Of a stretch of DNA of 64,000 nt, positions 11,864 through 20,247 are shown in pieces. Position 1 is the stretch's first letter. Each line of letters starts with the position of its first letter. The notes under the pieces are model-generated. The model did not search any database, was not told where the DNA came from, and worked only from the letters and a program-made list of their open reading frames with translations. The position numbers were made by a program, and so were the translations under genes. This DNA is from a bacterium (GTDB taxonomy: Bacteria > Planctomycetota > UBA1135 > UBA2386), in NCBI GenBank assembly GCA_024743115.1, contig JANSXC010000016.1, positions 1-64,000 on the forward strand, read 5' to 3'.

Positions 11864-13093
11864 ATGAACGCGATTGTTGCCATCGTGGCGCTGTTCACCG
11901 CAGCGCCGTCCCTGCTCGCCGCTCCCGCCCTGCCGCAGGAGCCCGCACCCGCCGAGAAGACCCCAGCTCCGGAGCAGGGCATCCCCGAGTGCAAGGACAT
12001 GAAGAAGACCGCCTCTGGTCTCGAGTACGGCGTGCTCGAAGCCGGCAAGCCCGGCGGCAAGGCGCCTGGGCGCGACGACACCGTGGTGGTGCACTACACC
12101 GGTTGGCTCACGGACGGCAAGAAGTTCGACTCGTCGCGTGACCGCGGTTCGCCGGCGCGATTCGGCGTCACGCAGGTCATCGCGGGCTGGACCGAGGGGC
12201 TGCAACTCATGACGCCGGGCTCGCGCTTCAAGTTCGTCATCCCGCCCGAGCTCGGCTACAAGGATCGCGCCACGGGCTCGATCCCCGCAAACAGCACGCT
12301 CGTGTTCGACGTCAAGCTGATCGACGTCGTGCGCATGCCCGAGTTCCCGGCGCGACCGAAGAGCGAGGTCATGTCGATGGAGAACGGGATCAAGTACCAG
12401 ATCCTGACGCCCGGCAAGGGCTCGGCCTGCACGCCGAAGGACGGGGTGTCGTTCCGCTACGCCATCTGGAAGATGGGGCAGCTGACCGACATGCAGGTTT
12501 CGAACGGCGAGGAGCCCAAGTGCGAAGGGTTGCTCGACTGTTCGCAACGGCAGAACGACCACCAGATCGCAGGCACCGGCGAGCAGCTGCCGTTCCCGTG
12601 GATGAAGGACCTGGTCGGCTTCTTCAAGAACGGTATGACGATGCGCGTCGAGGTGCCGAAGAAGCTGTTCCCGAACGCCGGCGCCGACACGGTCTGGACG
12701 CTCGAGCTCACGGGCGTCACCAAGGTGCCGGTGTTCCGCAACGTGAACTCCGAGAAGGCCGTGACGACGGACTCCGGTCTGGTTTACGAGGTCATCGAGC
12801 AGGGCACAGGTAAGAGCCCGAAGGCCACCGATCAGGTCGCGGTCCACTACACGGGCTGGCTTACGGACGGCACGCTGTTCGACAGCTCGCACGCGCGCGG
12901 CAAGCCGGCGGAGTTCGCGCTCAATCGCGTCATCAAGGGCTGGACCGAGGGCGTGCAGCTCATGCAGGAAGGCGGCAAGTTCCTGTTCTCGATCCCCGGC
13001 GACCTCGCCTACGGCCCGCGCGGCGCGCCGCCGAAGATCCCGGCCAACGCGACGCTCGTGTTCCTCGTCGAGCTCAAGAAGGTCAAGAACTAG
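11864..13093 (+). CDS. Secreted FKBP-type peptidyl-prolyl isomerase with three FKBP-like domains
   Basis: A Sec signal peptide (residues 1-25) and a Pro/Ala linker precede three tandem FKBP-like units. The first (residues ~48-160) and third (~300-409) carry the canonical VHYTGWLTDG, FDSS and VIxGWTEGxQLM signatures and the aromatic pocket. The middle one (~172-280) is divergent, with FRYAIWKMGQLTD in place of HYTG and Cys residues inserted, so it is probably inactive or structural. The role is cis-trans prolyl isomerisation or chaperoning in the periplasm. ATG 11864 is chosen because it opens the signal peptide. The stop overlaps the convergent rlmN-like gene by 11 bases. Confidence 0.9.
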   Translation: MNAIVAIVALFTAAPSLLAAPALPQEPAPAEKTPAPEQGIPECKDMKKTASGLEYGVLEAGKPGGKAPGRDDTVVVHYTGWLTDGKKFDSSRDRGSPARFGVTQVIAGWTEGLQLMTPGSRFKFVIPPELGYKDRATGSIPANSTLVFDVKLIDVVRMPEFPARPKSEVMSMENGIKYQILTPGKGSACTPKDGVSFRYAIWKMGQLTDMQVSNGEEPKCEGLLDCSQRQNDHQIAGTGEQLPFPWMKDLVGFFKNGMTMRVEVPKKLFPNAGADTVWTLELTGVTKVPVFRNVNSEKAVTTDSGLVYEVIEQGTGKSPKATDQVAVHYTGWLTDGTLFDSSHARGKPAEFALNRVIKGWTEGVQLMQEGGKFLFSIPGDLAYGPRGAPPKIPANATLVFLVELKKVKN

Positions 13094-14174
13094 GGCGCTC
13101 AGGCGCCCGGTCCCCAGCCTTGCCGGCGGCGGCTGCCGCCCCGCCCGCAAGTTGGCCACACGCGGCCATGACGGATCGCCCCTTGGTGACTCGTCGCCGG
13201 ACCGCGAGCCCGGCATCGCGCAGCCAGCCCACGAACCGTTCCGTCTCCGTCACGTTCGGGGCGCGCGTCAACGGTTCGCTGCCCGGGTTGTAGGGGATCA
13301 CGTGCACGAGCACGCGCCCGAGCGGCGCGCAGAAGCGGGCGATCGCCTCGGCGTCGCGCTGCGTATCGTTGATGCCGGGCAGCAGGCACCAGTGCACTCC
13401 GAGCGCGAGATTCTTGCGCTGGCGATAGGCCACGAGCGCCCTCTGGATCTCGCCGAGTGACCAACGGGTCTGCGGCATGAGTTCCCGCCGCAGGCCGTCG
13501 TCCGCGGCGTTCAGGCTGAGGGCGAGCCCGAGCCGCTTCCAGCCGAGTTCCCGAAGGCGCTGCAGGCCGGGAACGTGACCGACCGTACAGATCGTGAGCC
13601 GATCCCGCGCGTAGGCCAGCCCATGAGGATCGGTCAGCACCTCGAGCGCGCCGAACAGGCCGGTCGGATTGTCCAGCGGTTCGCCCATGCCCATGAACAC
13701 GAGCGTGTCGGGCCGTTGGTCACGGCAGGCGAGTGTGACCTGCGCGACGATCTCGCCTGGGGTCAGGTTGCGCAGCAGGCCCTCGCGGCCGGTCTCACAG
13801 AACGTACAGGCGCGCGCGCAGCCTACCTGGGTCGAGAGGCACAGACTCGATCGGCCGCGACCCATCGGCAGGTGCACGCTCTCGACGGTGCGGCCGTCGC
13901 CGAGGCGCAGAAGGCGCTTCCTGAGCTTCCCGGTCGGGGTGTCCTCGAATGCGGTGTCGACGACGCGCGGTAGCTCGAGGCGGGCAATCTGCCGCCACGT
14001 GTCCGCTGCGCGCGGGCCGAGGCCGTGGCTCGGCGGGGCGAACTCGCCGCGGGTCACGGCGTCCCGATGCAATCGGTGCGCGACGTGAGCCCCCTTGGTG
14101 TTCTCGAACGCCGTGACCGCGGCGCGGAGGAGTGCGGGCGCCGTGGTGCCGAGGAGGTCGATGGGGGGCGTCAC
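13083..14174 (-). CDS. rlmN: RlmN-like 23S rRNA/tRNA adenine-C2 methyltransferase (radical SAM)
   Basis: Radical SAM enzyme that adds a methyl to C2 of an adenine in 23S rRNA (A2503 in E. coli) and of some tRNAs. The cluster motif CARACTFC sits in SLCLSTQVGCARACTFCETG, then FMGMGEPLDN, and near the end AACGQL with the resolving Cys that forms the methyl-thioadenine cycle. The N-terminal domain is poorly conserved, which makes the start uncertain: GTG 14174 is the first plausible one; ATG 14339 would read through a palindrome in the divergent gap. Cfr-type activity on C8 cannot be excluded by eye. ~363 residues, normal for the family. Confidence 0.85.
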   Translation of the reverse strand: MTPPIDLLGTTAPALLRAAVTAFENTKGAHVAHRLHRDAVTRGEFAPPSHGLGPRAADTWRQIARLELPRVVDTAFEDTPTGKLRKRLLRLGDGRTVESVHLPMGRGRSSLCLSTQVGCARACTFCETGREGLLRNLTPGEIVAQVTLACRDQRPDTLVFMGMGEPLDNPTGLFGALEVLTDPHGLAYARDRLTICTVGHVPGLQRLRELGWKRLGLALSLNAADDGLRRELMPQTRWSLGEIQRALVAYRQRKNLALGVHWCLLPGINDTQRDAEAIARFCAPLGRVLVHVIPYNPGSEPLTRAPNVTETERFVGWLRDAGLAVRRRVTKGRSVMAACGQLAGGAAAAAGKAGDRAPERPSS

Positions 14175-14301
14175 GAAGCCATCGAAACAGGTCGGGGCGG
14201 CCGGCTCCACGCCCGCGTGGCCCGGATTCGCCGATCGCCCGGAATGACTGTTCGACTGAGTGGGAAAGCGCCCGGCCCCTGACGTGGATCGCAGCTCAAA
14301 A

Positions 14302-14316
14302 CTTTGCACTGCAAAG
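14302..14316. promoter_or_regulatory. Candidate operator palindrome upstream of the ABC transporter
   Basis: CTTTGCA-C-TGCAAAG is a perfect 15-base palindrome 46 bases before the ABC ATPase start, in the divergent gap with rlmN. It may be a repressor site; no regulator gene is adjacent. Confidence 0.4.
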
Positions 14317-14362
14317 GAAAACTCTGGCCAGCGTCCCATAGGTCGGCCATATTGCCGCGCCG

Positions 14363-15154
14363 ATGGAAGCCGTCGTGACCGATTCTGACGCCAAACCCGC
14401 GCCCCGTAGCGACACTCCGGTCCTCGAGGCCCGTGGGGTCTTTCGATTTCGCCCCGTCGAAGGCCAGGACGTGCCGATCGTCCGCGACGTGTCGTTCGCG
14501 CTGCAGCCGGGCGAGTTCGCGACGATCATGGGGCCGTCGGGCTCGGGCAAGTCGACCTTGCTGCACCTGCTGGCCGGGCTCGACAGCCCATCGGCGGGCG
14601 ACATCACGGTCGCAGGGCACGATCTCGGGCGGGCGGACGAGGAGGAACGCGCGGCGATCCGGCGCCGGCACATCGGGTTCATCTTCCAGTTCTTCCACCT
14701 GCTGCCGGATCTCACGGTCGAGGAGAACGTCACCCTGCCGCTGCGAATCCTCGGACAGAACCCGCGCAAGCACCGCGGTCGCATCGACAACCTGCTGGAG
14801 CTGCTCGGGGTGACCAAGCTGCGTGACCGTCGGCCCGCGGCGATGTCGGGTGGCGAGATGCAGCGGGTATCGATTGCGCGGGCGCTCTCGACCCAGCCGC
14901 CGCTGATCCTCGCCGACGAACCAACCGGCAACCTGTCGAGCAAGGCGGGGGAAGAGGTCGTGCAGCTGCTCGGTCGCGTGCGCGAGAAACTCGGCACCGC
15001 GGTGCTCCTCGTGACCCACAACCCGCGGGATGCGGCGGCGGGGGATCGCGTGATGTTCCTGCACGACGGCGCGATGCTCGCCGACAATTCGCTCGAGGGA
15101 GGACCGTTCGGTGTCGCTGACGTCCATCATCGTCTGGAAGAGCTGGGCATCTAG
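14363..15154 (+). CDS. ABC transporter ATP-binding protein (LolD/MacB type)
   Basis: Complete ABC ATPase: Walker A GPSGSGKST (residues ~55-63), Q-loop IFQFFHLLPDLT, signature MSGGEMQRVSIARAL, Walker B PLILADEPTGNL and H-loop VTHNP. The FQxFxLLxxLTVxENV and DEPTGNL wording is characteristic of the LolD/MacB/FtsE group, which powers FtsX-like permeases that handle lipoproteins, toxins or peptides without pumping across the membrane in the usual way. The gene overlaps its permease by 44 bases in another frame, so they are cotranscribed and coupled. Confidence 0.92.
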   Translation: MEAVVTDSDAKPAPRSDTPVLEARGVFRFRPVEGQDVPIVRDVSFALQPGEFATIMGPSGSGKSTLLHLLAGLDSPSAGDITVAGHDLGRADEEERAAIRRRHIGFIFQFFHLLPDLTVEENVTLPLRILGQNPRKHRGRIDNLLELLGVTKLRDRRPAAMSGGEMQRVSIARALSTQPPLILADEPTGNLSSKAGEEVVQLLGRVREKLGTAVLLVTHNPRDAAAGDRVMFLHDGAMLADNSLEGGPFGVADVHHRLEELGI

Positions 15155-17753
15155 TCCGCTGCGCATGGCGCTGACGATCCTGGGCATCGCGCTCGGGGTC
15201 GCGATCGTCGTGGCCATCTACGTGATGGACCACAACACGATCCAGAGCCGACTGCTGACGCAGAATCCGCAGCGCGGCCGGGTCGACCTCGAGGTCCGGC
15301 CGAAAGACGTGCTGGCGAAGCGGGACGCGGTGCGGAGGGCGCTCGCCGGGCACGAGGGAGTCGAGAGTGTCGCCGTCTGGGGCGAGGCCCGCGGCGTGCT
15401 GCTCGCCGACGAACGCAACCTCGATGTCTCCGTGTTCGGGCTCGATCCGCTGCCGGCGGGGCCGTTCGGGCACTACGTCGTGCATCGGGGCCGGGACCTG
15501 GTGGCGGGCGACCGATTCCCGTCGGCCGGCGAGAATCCGGTTTCCCACTCAACCGAACAGTCCCGGCCGGGGATCCTGCTGGGTGGGGAGGCGGCTCGGT
15601 TGCTTGGCGTCGACGTCGGCGCCCGCCTGCGGCTGGCCGCCCCGGCGCGTATCCAGCGCGTCGAGTGTCGTGACGGCAAGCTGGTGCCGTTACCGATGCC
15701 GCCGGGCAAGCCGTTCGAGGTCGAGGTCGAGGTCGCGGGGCTCATCGGCAGCGAGCGCCTGGGAGGCCGCAACTTCGGGCAGGTCGCGGTCGCAAGCCTC
15801 GCCCTGGCGCGGCGACTGCAACAGCGCGGGCCCGAGCTGTTCCACGTGCTGCGAACGGCAGGGACCGACCTCGACCGTTTGACGCGCGACCTGGAGGAGG
15901 AGTTCAACGTCCAGAACATGCGGGGGGCGCTGATCGGCGAGGGTGCCGACGAGCGGGCGTTTCGCAACGGCCTCAAGATTCTTGGCGGGCTCGCGTTGCT
16001 GCTCGGGATGTACGTCGTCTTCCAGACGCTGTCCCATTCGCTCGTTGCGCGCATCAAGCAGCTCGGGCTGCTGCGCTGCCTTGGCGCTGGTTCCGGTGCC
16101 ATCACCCGCATCTTCCTCGTCGACGCGGTGTTGCTGGGCGCGGTCGGCAGTGTCGTGGGCATCGGGCTCGGGCTTGGATTCGCCTGGCTGCTGCGCGAGT
16201 ACGAAGTCAGCTCGCTGGGACTCGGCAAGGCGTGGCAGACGTTCGACATCCCGTGGTATCCGGTGGGTTGGACCGCCGCGCTCGGCGTCCTGTTCACTCT
16301 CGCGGGGGCGATGTTTCCACTGGTCCGGGCGCGTAGCGTGCCGGCGCTGCAGATCCTGCAGGCGCGTGGACTCGCGCCGGGCAAGGACGATGGGGTCGAC
16401 CTGCTGCGTGGCGTCAACTTCTGGATGTTCGGGCTGCTTGCGGTGGCGTTGCCGCTGGCGTACCTGGCGATGACGCCACTGGCCTCGGAAGAGGGCACCG
16501 AGACGCTCGTCGTGTTGATCCAGCTTGTGTCGATGCTCGGTGTGTTCGGGACGGTGTTGCTGCTGGCGCCGGGCATCGTTGCGTTGTTCGGGCGACTGTT
16601 GCTGCTGCCGATGCGCGCGGTCATGCCGATGGCGGCGTGGCTCGTGGGCAAGGTCGTGCAGCGCAACGCGGGGCGAATCGCGGCGTCCGTCTGCGGTCTG
16701 TCGGCCGTTGTGATCGCGATGCTCGGACTCAAGAGTCTGACGCTGTCGCTGCGCGAGGAGGTCCGGATCTTCGAGTCGGCGGCGCTCTCGCAACGCCTGT
16801 TCCTGCGCACGCAACCGATCACTCCGGAACTCGCAAAGCAGCTCGCCGACACGCCGGGGGTGGTCTCGATCGAGGCCTACCAGGGCGAGCAGCGTGGCGA
16901 CGGTTACCAGCTGCGTGGGCTCGACGTCGCGGCGATCGGGAACGACCGCGCGGCGCTCGCGGGCGAGCCCGCGCTCGTGCGGCGCTTCGCGGACGAGAAG
17001 GCGCGGACCTGTGTCATCAGCGCGCGGCTGTCGCGGCACAAGAACAAGCGCGCAGGCGACACGCTCAACCTGGTCGATCGCAACGGCGTTCACGTCGCGT
17101 ATGAGGTGCTCGCGGTCAGCGACCGTTCGGGATTCGATTCCGATGAACGGGCCTGGGCCGTTACGCATCCGCGCTGGATGAAACGCGACTTCTGTATCGG
17201 CGACGAGTGCGTCGAGCACCTGACGATTCACGTCGAGCCGGGCGCGAACACCGACGCGATCACGAGCCGCGCGCGAGAGTTGTTCCCGGCCGTGCCGATG
17301 AGCAAGCGCGGCGACGGCATCGGGGCGTATCTCTTGCGCGACGTCGATCGCGATTTCGTCCTGTTCGACGTGCTGCTGCTGCTCATGCTCGTCCTCGCCG
17401 GCGTCGGCCTGCTCAACGGCATGACGATCGCGGCGCTCGGCCGGGTTCGTGAGCTCGGCGTCCTGCGTGCGCTCGGCATCACGCGCGGTGCGCTCGGCGG
17501 CAGTTTCCTACTCGAAGGCGCGGTGGTCGCGGTGCTCGCCTCGGCGCTGTCGCTCGCCTTGTCGTGGCCGATGGCCTGGGTGCTCGTCAAAGGCATGAAC
17601 CAGGTAGCGGCACTCGACGCGCCGGTCGAACTGCCATACCAGTGGTTCGTGATCGCGCCGGTGATGGCGCTGGGCACGGCGCTCCTCGCGGCGATCGTTC
17701 CTGCGTGGCGCGCGCTGCGGCAGAGTCCGTCCGAGTCCGTGCGCTACGAGTGA
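15111..17753 (+). CDS. ABC transporter permease with two FtsX-like domains (MacB/LolC type)
   Basis: 880 residues: an N-terminal membrane helix (residues ~17-40, MALTILGIALGVAIVVAIYV), a large periplasmic core (MacB PCD-like, ~45-280), three helices of a first FtsX domain (~285-420), further helices and a second periplasmic region, then a C-terminal FtsX domain (~745-880) that ends with PSESVRYE. Duplicated FtsX organisation is typical of devC/lolC/ybbP-like transporters. The GTG start at 15111 lies within the ATPase gene. The substrate is unknown; candidates are lipoprotein release and peptide or glycolipid export. Confidence 0.88.
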   Translation: MSLTSIIVWKSWASSPLRMALTILGIALGVAIVVAIYVMDHNTIQSRLLTQNPQRGRVDLEVRPKDVLAKRDAVRRALAGHEGVESVAVWGEARGVLLADERNLDVSVFGLDPLPAGPFGHYVVHRGRDLVAGDRFPSAGENPVSHSTEQSRPGILLGGEAARLLGVDVGARLRLAAPARIQRVECRDGKLVPLPMPPGKPFEVEVEVAGLIGSERLGGRNFGQVAVASLALARRLQQRGPELFHVLRTAGTDLDRLTRDLEEEFNVQNMRGALIGEGADERAFRNGLKILGGLALLLGMYVVFQTLSHSLVARIKQLGLLRCLGAGSGAITRIFLVDAVLLGAVGSVVGIGLGLGFAWLLREYEVSSLGLGKAWQTFDIPWYPVGWTAALGVLFTLAGAMFPLVRARSVPALQILQARGLAPGKDDGVDLLRGVNFWMFGLLAVALPLAYLAMTPLASEEGTETLVVLIQLVSMLGVFGTVLLLAPGIVALFGRLLLLPMRAVMPMAAWLVGKVVQRNAGRIAASVCGLSAVVIAMLGLKSLTLSLREEVRIFESAALSQRLFLRTQPITPELAKQLADTPGVVSIEAYQGEQRGDGYQLRGLDVAAIGNDRAALAGEPALVRRFADEKARTCVISARLSRHKNKRAGDTLNLVDRNGVHVAYEVLAVSDRSGFDSDERAWAVTHPRWMKRDFCIGDECVEHLTIHVEPGANTDAITSRARELFPAVPMSKRGDGIGAYLLRDVDRDFVLFDVLLLLMLVLAGVGLLNGMTIAALGRVRELGVLRALGITRGALGGSFLLEGAVVAVLASALSLALSWPMAWVLVKGMNQVAALDAPVELPYQWFVIAPVMALGTALLAAIVPAWRALRQSPSESVRYE

Positions 17754-17760
17754 GCCGACA

Positions 17761-20070
17761 TCAGCGCAGTCCGATCGATGCGCGCATCGCGTGGCTCACC
17801 GCCGCGCCTGCGGGGTTGCCGTAGCTCGGGTCGAACGCGATGACCTGGTTGAAGTAGCGCCACCCGGCGTAGCTCGGCAACAACGGGATCGGGAACGAGA
17901 ACGTTGTCGAGCCGCCCGGGTGGAACACCGGGAATGGTTCGTCCGAGGAGATCCACGCGTGACAGCCCGGCAGGCCATAGGGGTCGAGCGGCGCGGGCAA
18001 CGGGATGCCGTTCCAGTTCAGCGTCGAGAACCCGTAGACCACGATGAGGAAGCCGGGCTGAGGCGGCAGGTTGTCGAGCGCGATCGTGAACGTGCTGCCG
18101 AGCCAGGGCCGGCTGAACGGTGCCGGAGCGACGGTCGGGGGTGACGCCGGGCAACCGCTGCCGAACGTCGAGGTGCTCGCGGTCGCGGCCGCGCGATAGG
18201 TAGTAGTTGCAGCGAAATCGGTGCCGCCGTCCGTCCCGCCGAGCAGGATGTTGGTGTCGGTCGCCGCATGATGTCCGAGGCGCGCCAGGAAGCGCGGCGC
18301 GGGACGGTTCGTGGTCGTCACGAGATCCCAGGTGCGCGCGCCGCCGCGCCACTCCCAGGTATCGTCCAGCGCCATCAGGGCCGGATCCAGGCCGCCCGTG
18401 ACGACGACGCGATCTCGTTCGGCGGCGTAGGTCATCGCGGCGTAGGAACGTGGCGACGGCGAATTCGCGGGTTGCTCGGGGGACCACGTCACACCATCGA
18501 ATGTCCAGGTGTCGGCGAGCGTCTGGAACCCGTCGTCGCCGCCGAACAGCACGACTTCCCCGCGGCGGCGATCGCAGGCCATCGCGTGGTACCGCCGGGC
18601 CGAGGGCGCGGGCCCCGAGACCGCCTGCCAGGTATTGCCGGTCCAGTGCCAGGTGTCGCCGAGGATCTGCTGCAGGAAGTCGATGCCGCCGAAGAGCAGG
18701 AGCCCGCCGCCCGGTGCCGGGACCAGATCGTGGAACTGGCGACCGATGGGAGATGCCGCCGGGTTCAGTTGGTTCCAGTTCGTGCCGTCCCATTCCCAGG
18801 TGCCGCCGAACGGGCTCGGGCCGGCTCCGCCGCCGAACAACACGACGCGCTGGCGTTGGTCGTCCCAGGCCATCGCGGCGCCCTGGCGCGGTGCCGGTCC
18901 AAACGTCGAGACGTCGAGCCAGCGGCTGCCGTCCCATTCCCAGGTGTCGGCCAGCACGGGGCCGGCCCGGGTCACTCCACCGAAGACCACCGTCCGCTCA
19001 CGCAAAGGGTCATAGGCGAGCGCGTGGCTCGAGCGGGCCCCTGGGGTGTCGCTCGTGCGCCGAGTCTGCCAGGTGAGCGCGGCCCCCGTGCCCGTCGCCG
19101 CGAGCAGATCGCCGCGCCGGCTGGCCGTCCCGCCCGCGGAGCCGCCGAGTGCGACGGCCTGGAACGCGCTCTCGTCGAATGCGGCGCCGGCGTTTGCACG
19201 CGCACCGAGGCCGCCCGCGCCCGTGCGGGCCATCCATGACGTGCCGTCGAACTGCCAGGTATCCGACCGCGCGCCGAGATCGTCGCGCCCGCCCGCCAGC
19301 AGCACGCCGGTGAGACTCGCGTCGCGCACGAAGATCGCGTCTTCACGCGCGGCCGGCCCGGTTGCTCCTGTTGCCAACCAGGAGCCGTTCGACCAGCGCA
19401 GCAGATCGTCTCGCAAGCCCTGCGCATCACGTCCGCCGAACAGCAGGGCGGTGCCGCCTGCCGGCGTCGCGAGTCCGGCGCCCGCGAGAGGCGTGACGAT
19501 GGCAGTCGTCAGTGACCAGTCCGTGCCATCATACGACCAGGTGTCGCCATGCAGGACTTGCCCGGTCTGGCCGCCGACGAGCAGCACGACGCCGGTGCCA
19601 GGGTCGAAGGTCATGGCGTGGCGGTGCCGTGGGCCCGGGCCATTCGCGGGGCCGGCGATCCAACTCGTGCCATCGAAGAGCCAGGTATCGCCGTGCGCGC
19701 CGTTCGGCCCGAGACCACCGAACAGCAGGTTCAACTGGAGTGGGTAGATGTAGGCCAGTGCGGCGTCAGTGCGCGGCGGCGGACCGCTTTGGATCGGCCG
19801 CAACACGAGGTTCGCGCCGTCCCACTCCCAGAGTTCCGCAAGGGGGCCGGCGCCGTCCTGGCCGCCGAAGAACAGCGTCCGCTGGCGGCTCGCGTCGTAG
19901 CAGGCGGCCGCGCCGTCCCGGGGTGTGCACAACGGAGCGCGCTGCCAGTCGGTCTGGGCCCGGAGCTGGCCGGTCACGAAGGCGCCGAGCAGACAGAGGC
20001 CGGCAGATACGCCTGCCGTGGGCTTGTGAGTGGGTGCTTGGATGTGCAGGACTCGGCGAAGGCGGCGCAT
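17761..20070 (-). CDS. Secreted 12-kelch-repeat protein with PLDxFGxxGC C-terminal module
   Basis: After a signal peptide (residues 1-39, ending LRAQ) come about twelve kelch repeats of ~50 residues, each with the pattern R-x(3)-A-x(2)-D ... VLFGG ... DTWxxDGxxW, filling residues ~45-630. Twelve blades would make two six-bladed propellers. The final ~135 residues are a separate module beginning FGSGCPASPPT and containing PLDPYGLPGC, which recurs in two other secreted proteins of this window. No galactose-oxidase copper ligands were recognised, so it is more likely a binding protein than an enzyme. Surface or periplasmic. The stop lies 7 bases after the convergent permease gene. Confidence 0.85.
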   Translation of the reverse strand: MRRLRRVLHIQAPTHKPTAGVSAGLCLLGAFVTGQLRAQTDWQRAPLCTPRDGAAACYDASRQRTLFFGGQDGAGPLAELWEWDGANLVLRPIQSGPPPRTDAALAYIYPLQLNLLFGGLGPNGAHGDTWLFDGTSWIAGPANGPGPRHRHAMTFDPGTGVVLLVGGQTGQVLHGDTWSYDGTDWSLTTAIVTPLAGAGLATPAGGTALLFGGRDAQGLRDDLLRWSNGSWLATGATGPAAREDAIFVRDASLTGVLLAGGRDDLGARSDTWQFDGTSWMARTGAGGLGARANAGAAFDESAFQAVALGGSAGGTASRRGDLLAATGTGAALTWQTRRTSDTPGARSSHALAYDPLRERTVVFGGVTRAGPVLADTWEWDGSRWLDVSTFGPAPRQGAAMAWDDQRQRVVLFGGGAGPSPFGGTWEWDGTNWNQLNPAASPIGRQFHDLVPAPGGGLLLFGGIDFLQQILGDTWHWTGNTWQAVSGPAPSARRYHAMACDRRRGEVVLFGGDDGFQTLADTWTFDGVTWSPEQPANSPSPRSYAAMTYAAERDRVVVTGGLDPALMALDDTWEWRGGARTWDLVTTTNRPAPRFLARLGHHAATDTNILLGGTDGGTDFAATTTYRAAATASTSTFGSGCPASPPTVAPAPFSRPWLGSTFTIALDNLPPQPGFLIVVYGFSTLNWNGIPLPAPLDPYGLPGCHAWISSDEPFPVFHPGGSTTFSFPIPLLPSYAGWRYFNQVIAFDPSYGNPAGAAVSHAMRASIGLR

Positions 20071-20082
20071 TGCGTGGGATGG

Positions 20083-20100
20083 ATCCTAGTGCACTAATCC
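20083..20100. promoter_or_regulatory. Candidate operator palindrome between the kelch gene and aspS
   Basis: TAGTGCACTA (20087-20096) is a perfect 10-base palindrome flanked by near-symmetric GATC and ATCC. It lies 17 bases upstream of the kelch-protein start in the divergent gap with aspS. Confidence 0.35.
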
Positions 20101-20247
20101 CGGCGCTGCCGAGGTAACGCAGCTTCCCGGCAGGGTTGCGATCCGGCCGACACGCAGGATCGCATCCGGTTCGTGACGGGGTGGCGGGAGCGCTTCCAAC
20201 TCCGGCTCTGGAATGCCGTTGGCGCGGCGGATACGAACCACCCCAGA

